NCBI GenBank assembly: GCA_039819115.1
Contig: JBCBST010000007.1
Location: forward strand, 1-52,753
Direction: 5' to 3'
DNA from: JBCBST01 sp039819115
GTDB taxonomy: Bacteria; Bacteroidota; Rhodothermia; Balneolales; Balneolaceae
Length of the DNA: 52,753 nucleotides
Position 1 is the stretch's first letter. The number at the start of each line of letters is the position of its first letter. The notes beneath the pieces are model-generated. The model was given only the letters and a program-made list of their open reading frames with translations. It searched no databases and had not been told where the DNA came from. The position numbers and the translations under genes were made by a program. This document shows positions 34,339 through 42,849 of the stretch, in pieces.

Positions 34339-35271
34339 ATGGGACTGATTAGACGTATGCACCTTTCCAAACGACATTTTGAGGGCCGGAAGCTGGAAAA
34401 TTTGGTGGAAAACCAGACCACCTACCTGGCTCAGCACGCTGAACTACACATTTTTGAAACACACCAACAGGCCGAACAGGTGCTGCTCACCTTTAACGAG
34501 CCGATTCTGGCTAGTATGATTCAGGGTAAAAAAGTGATGCACCTGCGTGACTATGATTCCTTTGAGTTTGTGCCCGGCGAATCGTTAGTACTTCCCTCCA
34601 ACGAAGTAATGTGTATCGATTTCCCGGATGCACGACGGGATACTCCCACGATGTGTTCTGCTATGGCAATTTCTGAAGATAAACTGCACGAAGTGGTCAT
34701 GTTTATGAATGAAACCATGCCAAAAGTAGACAATAAAGAATGGAGGTACATGGACTACAACTTCCATTTTACGAACAATGCAGGGATATATCAGTTATTG
34801 CAACGTTTGTTTTTCCTGTTTACGGAGAACCATCAGTCAAAAGATTATTTCGTGAATTTGATATTACAGGAGCTGATTGTACGGGTATTACAAAGTGATT
34901 CGAAGAACCGGTACCTGACGGAAGCACTGAATAATAAAACTGATACCCGCCTCGGTTTTATTATCGAGTATATCCGAAAGCATCTGCACGAAAATCTGAC
35001 GATTCAGGAACTCAGTACCAAAGCATACATGAGCGAGTCGAATTTTTACCGGGTATTCAAACATGAAATGGGTATGTCGCCCGTGGATTTTATCAACCAG
35101 GAGCGTATAAAACTAGCCTCCGCATTGCTTCAGAATCCCAGAAATAAAATCAAAGAAGTATTTCGTAAATGCGGGTTTGAAAGTCGGTCCTACTTTAACC
35201 GGGTCTTCAAAAAAATGAAGGGTATATCGCCCCGGGAATATCAGATCCAGCAAACCCAGATCATCCATTAA
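34339..35271 (+). CDS. AraC-family transcriptional regulator
   Basis: From ATG 34339 this is 310 residues. The N-terminal part (about 1-200) is an AraC_N-like ligand domain (LAQHAELHIFETHQQAEQVLL, FVPGESLVLPSNEVMCIDFP). The C-terminal 100 residues hold two helix-turn-helix motifs (LTIQELSTKAYMSESNFYRVF and IKEVFRKCGFESRSYFNRVF, then GISPREYQ). A longer form from TTG 34273 would add 22 residues and start 2 bases after the last operator-like repeat. I prefer the ATG because MGLIRRMHLSKRHFEGRKLENL looks like the family start. It probably activates the divergent aldehyde dehydrogenase operon and may sense an aldehyde or alcohol. Confidence 0.83.
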   Translation: MGLIRRMHLSKRHFEGRKLENLVENQTTYLAQHAELHIFETHQQAEQVLLTFNEPILASMIQGKKVMHLRDYDSFEFVPGESLVLPSNEVMCIDFPDARRDTPTMCSAMAISEDKLHEVVMFMNETMPKVDNKEWRYMDYNFHFTNNAGIYQLLQRLFFLFTENHQSKDYFVNLILQELIVRVLQSDSKNRYLTEALNNKTDTRLGFIIEYIRKHLHENLTIQELSTKAYMSESNFYRVFKHEMGMSPVDFINQERIKLASALLQNPRNKIKEVFRKCGFESRSYFNRVFKKMKGISPREYQIQQTQIIH

Positions 35272-35276
35272 TAGTT

Positions 35277-35304
35277 ATGCTGCTTACTTGAGAAGCAGCA
35301 TTTT
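35277..35304 (+). terminator. Probable terminator of the AraC gene
   Basis: ATGCTGCTT (35277-35285) pairs perfectly with AAGCAGCAT (35293-35301) around a 7-base loop, and four T (35301-35304) follow. The right arm lies within the last codons of the convergent GH57 gene. Confidence 0.5.
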
Positions 35305-38300
35305 CCGGGTTTCCAATCGGGCATCGTTCACGCTCAGGGTATAAAAGTAGACCCCGCTGGAGAGATTGGCCGCATCAAAGGTATAGGTAGAAAGGCCGCT
35401 TGCTACTCTTCCATCAGCTAACGTAGCTACTAACCGGCCCAACACATCAAATACCTGAAGCTGTACGGTAGCAGCTTCATCCAGCCGGAATGTGATAGCC
35501 GTTGTCGGATTAAATGGATTGGGGTAATTCTGGTACAATTCTATGGTTTCAGGTGTCAGACGAGATTCGTTGGAGTTAATCACCGACAGGTTAAGCTCAG
35601 CAAATTCAGCCAGTTCCACTTCATCATCGTCATTACCGGCAGGTACCTGGTTTACCAGATCACCGTTATCATCGGTTCCATACTCAAGAACAGCGGCATA
35701 AAGGGAAGAGGGCAGGGTTGAGAATGCTTCACTAAGATTCAACACCCCTTCCAATACCGTACCGCTGCTGTTTCCCTCAGAAGCCTGCGTCTCGTACCAG
35801 TCGTTAAATCCGTTCGATTGCTCGTTGGCAAGAAAGGCAAACCAGGCAGAAACGGTTCCGTTTTTAGACCATGGTGCCTGGATCATGCCGTCATTTTCAC
35901 CATCGTGTAAAACGATAAACACGTCGTTGGGTTGATTATTGGCGCTTTCTGTGGCCACATATAAAAAGGGTTCCTGGTATGCCCATCGTAAGGTCTGTTC
36001 ATTTTGGGTGGCCGCCAGTTGGGTACCATTATCCAGCACACCATCCATTACAAACGTGTGGGTTTCGTTAGCTGAACCGGAAAAGGTAATCTGATAATCC
36101 TTCCCGGCATTGTTATCCCAGGTGTCATCTTCATAGTGAATCACAAAAACCAATCGTTGAATGTCGGTATCGGCACCGATTACAGGAGGCAGGGTAAGGG
36201 TGAGGATAGCCGAATCGGCATCAAACAGAAACGAAGACTCTACGGCAGGGCCATCTCCATTGAACAGTTCGGTAGCATCGGGCCATATAGACGATGATGG
36301 AGTTTCCCAGTTTGAGCCCGATCCATTTACTCCCCAGTGCAGCTTTGCACCCTGAGTCGCTTCGGTAATACGGATTGTAATGGAGTCTTGGGGAGTAGGG
36401 TTTTCGGGAGATATGGTCAGCCTGCCTGTAGTAGGGTTGCCTCCTCCTCCGTTCCCGCCACCTGTTGCCTGTTGGCCAACCCACACATATTGAATAAGGC
36501 TTCGGGATCGGTGTGTTTTTGTGTCTCCGGCCTCTACAAAGTAAGCTACATAGGCATTCTCAACCCCGTAGAGGGTAGCGGAGTACTCCAATGCTTTTCG
36601 AAGGGGCTGGGCATTGGTGTTCGATTCAATATCGACGCCAGCCATGGGTATTTCTTTCCAGGAAGTGTCCGCATCCACATCTGAAAAGGTAATGGGGTAT
36701 TCCTGCAGCCAGTTGTTTTGGTCAAGGGCTTTATACTTCAGGTTTACGTACTCCAATCCGGATACATCGTAGACATACGTCCATACTTCAAAATCGGAGG
36801 GTTGGAGTACTTCCCACTCAAAGCCACCCGGATTGTATGGTTCTCTTTGGGGTTTAAAAATAGTAGGGGGAATAGCATCGTTATCGGTTGTTACCGACGA
36901 TTCTAATTCGTTAATTGCGAGATTGGATGCTGTGGTGGGGTGGGTATCCCATACTCCGTCGATTGAATTGTCCCAGTACCAATAGTCGCTGGCCTGTGCA
37001 TTCATTAACAGTCGTTGTGCGTTCTGCGTGGCCTCCGCTCCCGGGTTGTTTGCCAGAGCCTGATCCACATAATTTTTTGCAGCGGTAACCACGCCCCAAC
37101 TGTTTCGATCCGGGCTGTACCCGGTGTTCGGATCAGGATCACCCAGCCACTTTTTGAATTCGGGATCACCATTATCTGCCCCGCTCCAACTACCACTTTC
37201 TATGTGTATGATGTCGTTTTCATCAGGAGGGAACTGGTCTATGTAATCCTGAATGGTGGTGGGAACAAATCGTTCTCTGTTATTTGCCGCCCAGTCGGTA
37301 AACGCCTGGAAGTTGGAATTATAATAGCTCTCAGATCCACCTCCGAAGTTATCTCCATCGTGATGCAGAACGATAAGTATGGGATGATCCGGATCGGTGT
37401 TATACGCCTCAAGTTGGCTCATAACCGCTTCATAGTTTAAAGCTCCGAAGCCACCCCGTCCGTCCTCATTACCCATGTACCGATCGGTAGGCACAGCAAT
37501 CATTCTTGTGGTTTCACCCGATTCGGGGTCGGTATATTGTACATAGTGAGGTTGACGTGCCCATTGTGCGGAAATTTGAGTGGGTGCCCACAACCCGTTA
37601 AGCTGAATCCAGTCCTGGGGATTCTCGTTTAGCACATCGGCCTTGTTGGCTTCATACAGATTACCGCCCGTGTTAAAGGGGTATCCTTGGGCAGCTCGCT
37701 CAAAGTGGATATTATCCACCAGGACCCACTCGATACCCTCATCCACCAAAGCTGGGATCATATCAGTAGAAAAGGCATTTTCCGGCGGGAAAATCCCTTT
37801 TGAATACGTGCCGTCGAATGTGGAAGACATGATCTGCTTATGCAATTGGATCTGTGTTCGTATGTCCTGGTATTCAATCAAGCCCATTAACGGATGGAAA
37901 TACCCAAAACCGATCATATCCATGCGCGGGTTGCCAAGCTCTGTGGTCTGGTTAATGACCGAGTTCCAGTGGCTGGTCCAGTTTACAAAGTTACCATTGC
38001 CGTTGTTGCTCAGAAGATTGAGGTTCTCAATCAAAGAACCGGAAAAACTGACCTGAGCCCCTGAGTGTTCCAGGTTGGCATCTATTCCTTTTTGAACCGC
38101 ATTTTTTGGCCAGTTGGTATAGGGTCCGGTTCTGGAGTTGTGAATGTCGAATACGGAATAGGGATAATAGTTTCCGGTTTCAGTTTCCAGTATGGTTTCA
38201 CCCGGCCAATACAAGGGTTGGTGCATGTGCCAAAGAAAGGCAATGTAAATAGGAGGATTATCTGTTGTGGATGTTTGGCTGGCTGTTTCCTGAGCCCGAA

Positions 38301-38355
38301 CGGAGTGAGTGAGTGCAAGTGCAAATAGCAGCAGAATCGATATATACGTCTTCAT
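35284..38355 (-). CDS. Secreted GH57-family glycoside hydrolase with T9SS C-terminal domain
   Basis: This 1023-residue protein has a signal peptide (1-22, ending VRAQ) and an N-terminal GH57 domain (about 35-480). The domain opens PIYIAFLWHMHQPLY and carries a probable nucleophile Glu192 in GIFPPENAFS. A glycine-rich linker (about 635-645) leads to beta-sandwich domains that look like carbohydrate-binding or DOMON-like modules. The last 90 residues are a type A T9SS sorting domain (ELYQNYPNPFNPTTAI, then VFDVLGRLVATL and GVYFYTLSV). GH57 enzymes are alpha-amylases, amylopullulanases or branching enzymes. Extracellular use of starch-like glucan is likely, and it fits the glgAC operon 3 kb away, though the exact specificity is not visible. 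Confidence 0.85.
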   Translation of the reverse strand: MKTYISILLLFALALTHSVRAQETASQTSTTDNPPIYIAFLWHMHQPLYWPGETILETETGNYYPYSVFDIHNSRTGPYTNWPKNAVQKGIDANLEHSGAQVSFSGSLIENLNLLSNNGNGNFVNWTSHWNSVINQTTELGNPRMDMIGFGYFHPLMGLIEYQDIRTQIQLHKQIMSSTFDGTYSKGIFPPENAFSTDMIPALVDEGIEWVLVDNIHFERAAQGYPFNTGGNLYEANKADVLNENPQDWIQLNGLWAPTQISAQWARQPHYVQYTDPESGETTRMIAVPTDRYMGNEDGRGGFGALNYEAVMSQLEAYNTDPDHPILIVLHHDGDNFGGGSESYYNSNFQAFTDWAANNRERFVPTTIQDYIDQFPPDENDIIHIESGSWSGADNGDPEFKKWLGDPDPNTGYSPDRNSWGVVTAAKNYVDQALANNPGAEATQNAQRLLMNAQASDYWYWDNSIDGVWDTHPTTASNLAINELESSVTTDNDAIPPTIFKPQREPYNPGGFEWEVLQPSDFEVWTYVYDVSGLEYVNLKYKALDQNNWLQEYPITFSDVDADTSWKEIPMAGVDIESNTNAQPLRKALEYSATLYGVENAYVAYFVEAGDTKTHRSRSLIQYVWVGQQATGGGNGGGGNPTTGRLTISPENPTPQDSITIRITEATQGAKLHWGVNGSGSNWETPSSSIWPDATELFNGDGPAVESSFLFDADSAILTLTLPPVIGADTDIQRLVFVIHYEDDTWDNNAGKDYQITFSGSANETHTFVMDGVLDNGTQLAATQNEQTLRWAYQEPFLYVATESANNQPNDVFIVLHDGENDGMIQAPWSKNGTVSAWFAFLANEQSNGFNDWYETQASEGNSSGTVLEGVLNLSEAFSTLPSSLYAAVLEYGTDDNGDLVNQVPAGNDDDEVELAEFAELNLSVINSNESRLTPETIELYQNYPNPFNPTTAITFRLDEAATVQLQVFDVLGRLVATLADGRVASGLSTYTFDAANLSSGVYFYTLSVNDARLETRKMLLLK

Positions 38356-38397
38356 GTCCCGAAGTCAAATTTTGGGAATATATCGCAATTTGAACTT

Positions 38398-39180
38398 TTA
38401 AGACCGAATTATCTTAATCAGGGCATCTAATCCATCGGTTAAACAGGCGGGGCCGGGTTGCAGAATAATGGCCGGATCCAGTTCGAACATCTGGTTTTTT
38501 TGAACAAAGGGAAGCTGATCATAACCTGGCCGGTTTCGTACGGATTCCATATCCACTGGCTTACCACACCAACACCCCATGTAGATATCGGGTTGAGCGT
38601 CGAAGAGCTCTTGTTCTTCCAATCCCCGCTCTTTAGAGGCTTTACCCGAAGCGCGGTCTGCAAAGATATGCGTTCCACCTGCAATCTCTATCAGCTCGCT
38701 CACCCATTGTATGGCTGAAATACGGGGTTCGTCCCACTCTTCAAAGTATACCTTTGGTTTTGACGATCGGACAGAGGAAGCTTGTTTGAGATGTGCGATT
38801 CGAGTGGCATACTCATCCAGAAGAGGCATTGCTTTCTCCTCAGCTCCGATCATGCGGGCAAGGAAAAGCAGGTTATCCAGGATTTCCTGAACAGAACGTT
38901 GATTGGTTATCAGAACCGGCAGGTTCTCCTTGATTAAATCATGAGCGAGACTGGCCTGAACATCTGAAAACCCGATGACTAAATCGGGTTCAAGGGCTTT
39001 AATCTTTCGAATACTTCCGCCCGTAAACGCTGATACAACTGGTTTTTCTTCTTTAGCACGAGCCGGACGTTCGGTGAACGCACTGATCCCCACAATGCGA
39101 TGTTCCTCTCCAAGCAGGTAAAACCACTCCGTGGTTTCTTCCGTGAGGCATACAATACGTTGTGGGGATTTCGGCTTCAT
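38398..39180 (-). CDS. BtuF-like periplasmic-binding-fold protein without signal peptide
   Basis: This 260-residue protein has the type III substrate-binding fold of metal-chelate and cobalamin binders: RIVCLTEETTEWFYLLGEEHRIVG, then IKALEPDLVIGFSDVQ. The C-terminal part is MGCWCGKPVDMESVRNRPGYD and ILQPGPACLTDGLDALI. It has no signal peptide and no lipobox. That fits a branch of such proteins known without export signals, so cytoplasmic location is likely. It lies 4 bases after the DJ-1-like gene and ends an operon with a TonB receptor. The conserved CWCG motif might bind a metal or chelate. Ligand unknown; cobalamin is only a family label. Confidence 0.7.
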   Translation of the reverse strand: MKPKSPQRIVCLTEETTEWFYLLGEEHRIVGISAFTERPARAKEEKPVVSAFTGGSIRKIKALEPDLVIGFSDVQASLAHDLIKENLPVLITNQRSVQEILDNLLFLARMIGAEEKAMPLLDEYATRIAHLKQASSVRSSKPKVYFEEWDEPRISAIQWVSELIEIAGGTHIFADRASGKASKERGLEEQELFDAQPDIYMGCWCGKPVDMESVRNRPGYDQLPFVQKNQMFELDPAIILQPGPACLTDGLDALIKIIRS

Positions 39181-39184
39181 ATTC

Positions 39185-40003
39185 CTATTGATTTATAGCT
39201 TCAAGGCTGTCGAGCATGGGTTGTATACCCATATCGTACATGCCAAGCATCATGTTGTACACACTTGGTTTGGTGGTTTCAGGGCTACCACCAACGATGG
39301 GTGGTGCGGGATCGTATTCCATGTCCAGCATTACGCCCTGCGTGTAATCTTCGCCAAGTAATTCTTTCATAATGGCCAGCGACATGTCCATTCCGGCTGT
39401 TACTCCGGCCGACGTCCAGTATTTACCGTCGTTGTGAAAACGGGTATCCACAAAGGTAGCACCAAATTTGGTCATCATCTCTTCGGCCCGGTACCAGTTG
39501 GTCGTTGCTTCTTTACCTTCGAGTAGTCCGGCACCCCCTAAAATCCAGGTACCGGTACATACACCTGCGGTATACACGCTGTTTTCGTCGATCATGCGAA
39601 TCCACTCATGCGTACGCTTATCATACGTATTCAGAATAGTGCCTCTGTATCCTCCGGGTACAACCAGTATATCGAGCTGGGAAACACTGTCAATTACTGC
39701 ATCAGGGATGATACGGGCTCCCATAACCGTGGTTACCGGGCCTGGTGTTGTAGACACGAGCATGGTCTTAGCACCCATAATCTGTCCCAGAACATAGCGG
39801 GGTCCAAAGGTGTCGAGATCATTCACACCGTCGTATACTAAAATCCCAATGGTCTGTACAGATACATCCGAAGGGTTCATCATAGCAATCATTAACGAAT
39901 CGTGGTTCTCGGGGGTCATCTCCGTATACTCCTCGGCCTTTTCATTGGAAGAACAGGCCAGTAGCAACAGTACACAGGTACTTATAAAAAAGAAAGATTT
40001 CAT
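39185..40003 (-). CDS. DJ-1/PfpI-family lipoprotein resembling isonitrile hydratase
   Basis: This 272-residue protein has a lipoprotein signal with the lipobox LLLACSS (Cys17), so it is exported and membrane-anchored. The DJ-1/PfpI domain spans about 50-235. Its nucleophile is Cys149 in AGVCTGTWILGGAGLLEGKE, and Asp64 in VNDLDTFGPRYVL lies where isonitrile hydratases (InhA of Pseudomonas) have their catalytic Asp. ATTNWYR also matches that group. Isonitrile hydratase converts R-NC to the N-formamide. An exported version behind a TonB receptor (3-base gap) is unusual. Substrate assignment is by motif only; other GlxA-like roles are possible. Confidence 0.7.
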   Translation of the reverse strand: MKSFFFISTCVLLLLACSSNEKAEEYTEMTPENHDSLMIAMMNPSDVSVQTIGILVYDGVNDLDTFGPRYVLGQIMGAKTMLVSTTPGPVTTVMGARIIPDAVIDSVSQLDILVVPGGYRGTILNTYDKRTHEWIRMIDENSVYTAGVCTGTWILGGAGLLEGKEATTNWYRAEEMMTKFGATFVDTRFHNDGKYWTSAGVTAGMDMSLAIMKELLGEDYTQGVMLDMEYDPAPPIVGGSPETTKPSVYNMMLGMYDMGIQPMLDSLEAINQ

Positions 40004-40006
40004 GGG

Positions 40007-42379
40007 TTAAAACTGTGTGGTTAAGGTTAATCCAAAGGTGCGAGGGCTGGAAGCCAGTGCCCTGGTATTTCCAAAGGTGGTATCCGGACTTCCGTACACC
40101 AAAAAGCGTTCATCGCCAAGATTTTGAATCCATAATGCGAGTTCAAATACAGAAGTTGAGTAAGCTAGCCGGGTATTGATGATCTGATACGCATCTTGTC
40201 TCAATGTATTTTGGACGTCGGTGTAGTAACGTCCAATGGATCGTACTTCTCCGCGTATGGTCAGATTACCGGCGTTCCGGATCGGCAGGGTATAGTTAGC
40301 AGCCAACAGGCCGGTGTGTCCGGGTGCATTTGATAACACATTTCCACTCAGATCGACCGGAGTGGATATACCAAGAACAAAATCCTGGTACTCCGTTTCG
40401 TTTAATCCAAGAGCAGCATCCAATCGAATGTTCCGGTTTGGTAAATAGGACGACTCTAATTCAACCCCGTACGAAACTGCATCGCCAACATTACCACGTG
40501 CAAATGTAAATGGTGCTACCTCAGAAAAGAATTGGAGATCAGTCCAGCTGATGTAGAAGGCATTGGCCGCAACGTAAAGGGTGCCCTCCAGTGTATTTGC
40601 TTTGTACCCTATCTCAAAGTTATCAGAGTATTCAGGATCAAAGGTATAGTCTAATCCTTCGGGTAACCGCTGGGCATTAATTCCACCTGCGCGGAACCCT
40701 CGGGTATAGCTCGCAAAAATGCTGGATTGTTCATTCAGGGAAAAGGTAAGGGCCACTTTTGGAGAGAATGCAGAAAAGCTCCCGGAAATGGTGGTATCGG
40801 CTTGTTGCTCCACAAAAACACCATTTATGTAGGCTAAATCAGGGCTGAAATCGGGTTGGAATCCGTTAAAGGTGTTTTCGCGCTCCTCATAATCGTACCG
40901 AAGTCCGCCGGTAATGGAAAGATTATTGGTAAGTGCGTAGGTAGCCTGCCCAAAAACGGCGATACCAGCATTAAGCCCTTCATTCCGGGTTATCGAATAG
41001 TTATCCGGGGCATTTTCTATCGCAAGGTTGGTTGTGGGTTCAAATGCATTTTGTACAAAACCAAACAGGCCCGCGGTATAGGATAGTGGGCCATCGCCAA
41101 GGGAATTGATTTTGATTTCCTGAGTTCCTACCCGTTGAGCATCTGGTGTACCCCCGATTCTGTTATTGCCAAAGGTATGGAATATTCCACCCGATACGAT
41201 GTCTTCGAAAGCCAACTCTACCTGTTGGTAAGTAGATACAGACGTTATGGAGAACGACTCCTGTATAGAGGTTAGGGTTAACGATGAGTTCAATACGTTA
41301 CGGGAATGCGAACCTATACGCGATAAATCAATGCGATCCGGGTCCTGCTCCACACGAGCAAGAGAAGAGGGCGATACAAAAAAGCCACTGGCCTGAGACT
41401 GCTCGGTCTGTGCTTTCAGGTTTAATGTCGCGCTAAAGGTTTGAGAGGGCAGCCAGGTTAGTGCTACATTTCCATAGTACCGGTCCTGATCGCCTACCCG
41501 GGCGTCCTGGATATCGACATCTGCTCCGGCAATACCGGTAGTATCGTTTTCCATAAATCCTTGTCGGCGTTCGAATAAACCGGTCACACCCAGAAATAGC
41601 TTATTATCAATGATGGGCGATTTAGCGCCCAATGCATACCGCTGTAAACCGAGGTTACCGACACTACTCTCGAAGAATCCGGTTTTTGCGTTTGTGGGGC
41701 GCTTGGTAATGATGTTAATCACCCCACCCATGGCGTTTCGGCCAAAAAGGGTACCCTGAGGTCCCCTCAGTACTTCGATACGCTCAACATCCACCAGTGC
41801 GAATCCATTAGCAAGGATATCGAGATTGTTTACCCCATCAATATAGGTTGAGAGGGCAGGATTCTCGCTGAACACCTGAACACCACGTATACTTTGGATT
41901 TGCTGAAAGCTTACCCCCAGCTCACCATAATTATAGTTTGGTACGATACCGGCTAAGTCGTTCAGTTCCCAGGTTTGTGTTTCCTGGATTCGCTGTGCGT
42001 TAATAGCCGTTACACTGATGGGTGTTTTCACCAGTAATTCTTCCTGACGTTGTGCCGTAACCACAATCTGATCCAGGGTTTCGGTTTTTTCATCGAGTGT
42101 GATGATGATAGGGGCGGAAGATTCGCCGCTGGTTACCTCGACCGAGCGGATGGCATATCCTATAGCACTGATTACAAGGGTGTACGTCCCTTTCTTAAGC
42201 GATAGTTGGAATTTTCCGTCAGAATCGGTTACTGAGCCAACAGGTTGGTTCAATACCTTAACATTAGCATTTATAATAGGGGTATCATCTGCCGATTGTA
42301 CCGTACCGGTAATAGTCTGTGTGTAAGCCTCACCCAAAAAAAGTACAGTCATCGACAGAACAAGAAATAGTTGTTTCAT
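40007..42379 (-). CDS. TonB-dependent outer-membrane receptor
   Basis: This 790-residue protein has a signal peptide (to about residue 21), a carboxypeptidase-regulatory-like domain (22-105) and a plug domain (about 110-225, with IRGVQVFSENPALSTYIDGV and VERIEVLRGPQGTLFGRNAMGG). A 22-strand barrel ends in the aromatic TLTTQF. The presence of LDQIVVTAQRQEE (TonB box region) and NAMGGVINIITKRP places it with iron-chelate/pesticin-type receptors rather than SusC. It heads an operon with a DJ-1-like lipoprotein and a BtuF-like protein. The ligand is unknown; a metallophore is likely. Confidence 0.9.
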   Translation of the reverse strand: MKQLFLVLSMTVLFLGEAYTQTITGTVQSADDTPIINANVKVLNQPVGSVTDSDGKFQLSLKKGTYTLVISAIGYAIRSVEVTSGESSAPIIITLDEKTETLDQIVVTAQRQEELLVKTPISVTAINAQRIQETQTWELNDLAGIVPNYNYGELGVSFQQIQSIRGVQVFSENPALSTYIDGVNNLDILANGFALVDVERIEVLRGPQGTLFGRNAMGGVINIITKRPTNAKTGFFESSVGNLGLQRYALGAKSPIIDNKLFLGVTGLFERRQGFMENDTTGIAGADVDIQDARVGDQDRYYGNVALTWLPSQTFSATLNLKAQTEQSQASGFFVSPSSLARVEQDPDRIDLSRIGSHSRNVLNSSLTLTSIQESFSITSVSTYQQVELAFEDIVSGGIFHTFGNNRIGGTPDAQRVGTQEIKINSLGDGPLSYTAGLFGFVQNAFEPTTNLAIENAPDNYSITRNEGLNAGIAVFGQATYALTNNLSITGGLRYDYEERENTFNGFQPDFSPDLAYINGVFVEQQADTTISGSFSAFSPKVALTFSLNEQSSIFASYTRGFRAGGINAQRLPEGLDYTFDPEYSDNFEIGYKANTLEGTLYVAANAFYISWTDLQFFSEVAPFTFARGNVGDAVSYGVELESSYLPNRNIRLDAALGLNETEYQDFVLGISTPVDLSGNVLSNAPGHTGLLAANYTLPIRNAGNLTIRGEVRSIGRYYTDVQNTLRQDAYQIINTRLAYSTSVFELALWIQNLGDERFLVYGSPDTTFGNTRALASSPRTFGLTLTTQF

Positions 42380-42453
42380 TTTTGTTCAGTTGATGTTTAA
42401 AAAAGACTCTTAACAGTGATAAGAGTAGTGTAGATAAGAAGAGATAGGGTAGG

Positions 42454-42831
42454 CTAAGCCTGGGGAGGACGTAGCAAATCGGGGCAGTAGACCGATGTTA
42501 AGGAGTGAGGAGAAAAACCAACCTGGTCTATCGGTTTCAGGTTGGTTAAAAAAGCACTGATCGCCTTTTGTAGGAAAAGCGGAATTTTGATTTCCTTGAC
42601 TACAATCGAAGTTTTTCTGGGGGCCGGAGCGTCATGGTTGTGATCCATGTTAATCATCATGGCGGTAAGATGGCAATGTCCGTCACATTCCATGTCCGGA
42701 TTATCCTTATTTACACAATGGTGTTCAATAATATGAGCCTGGTTGGCTTTAAAGCAGAAGTATACAGCTATACAGCTTCCAATTTGCCAACTAAAACTCA
42801 GCAGTAAGGATATAATGAGAACAGATCTCAA
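42454..42831 (-). CDS. Small exported Cys/His-rich protein next to TonB receptor
   Basis: This 125-residue protein has an N-terminal hydrophobic segment (VLIISLLLSFSWQIGSCIAVYF). It then has a short Cys/His-rich region: HIIEHHCVNKDNPDMECDGH, then CHLTAMM and MDHNHD. Small proteins with a CVNKDxPxxxCxGxC pattern often precede TonB receptors in Bacteroidota; I recognise the context, not a named function. The cluster of Cys, His, Met and Asp suggests binding of copper, zinc or another metal. The start is TTG at 42829-42831, 18 bases after sucD, so transcription may continue from sucD. The TonB gene follows after 74 bases. Confidence 0.6.
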   Translation of the reverse strand: MRSVLIISLLLSFSWQIGSCIAVYFCFKANQAHIIEHHCVNKDNPDMECDGHCHLTAMMINMDHNHDAPAPRKTSIVVKEIKIPLFLQKAISAFLTNLKPIDQVGFSPHSLTSVYCPDLLRPPQA

Positions 42832-42849
42832 ATGCAGATCAGGTAAGTA

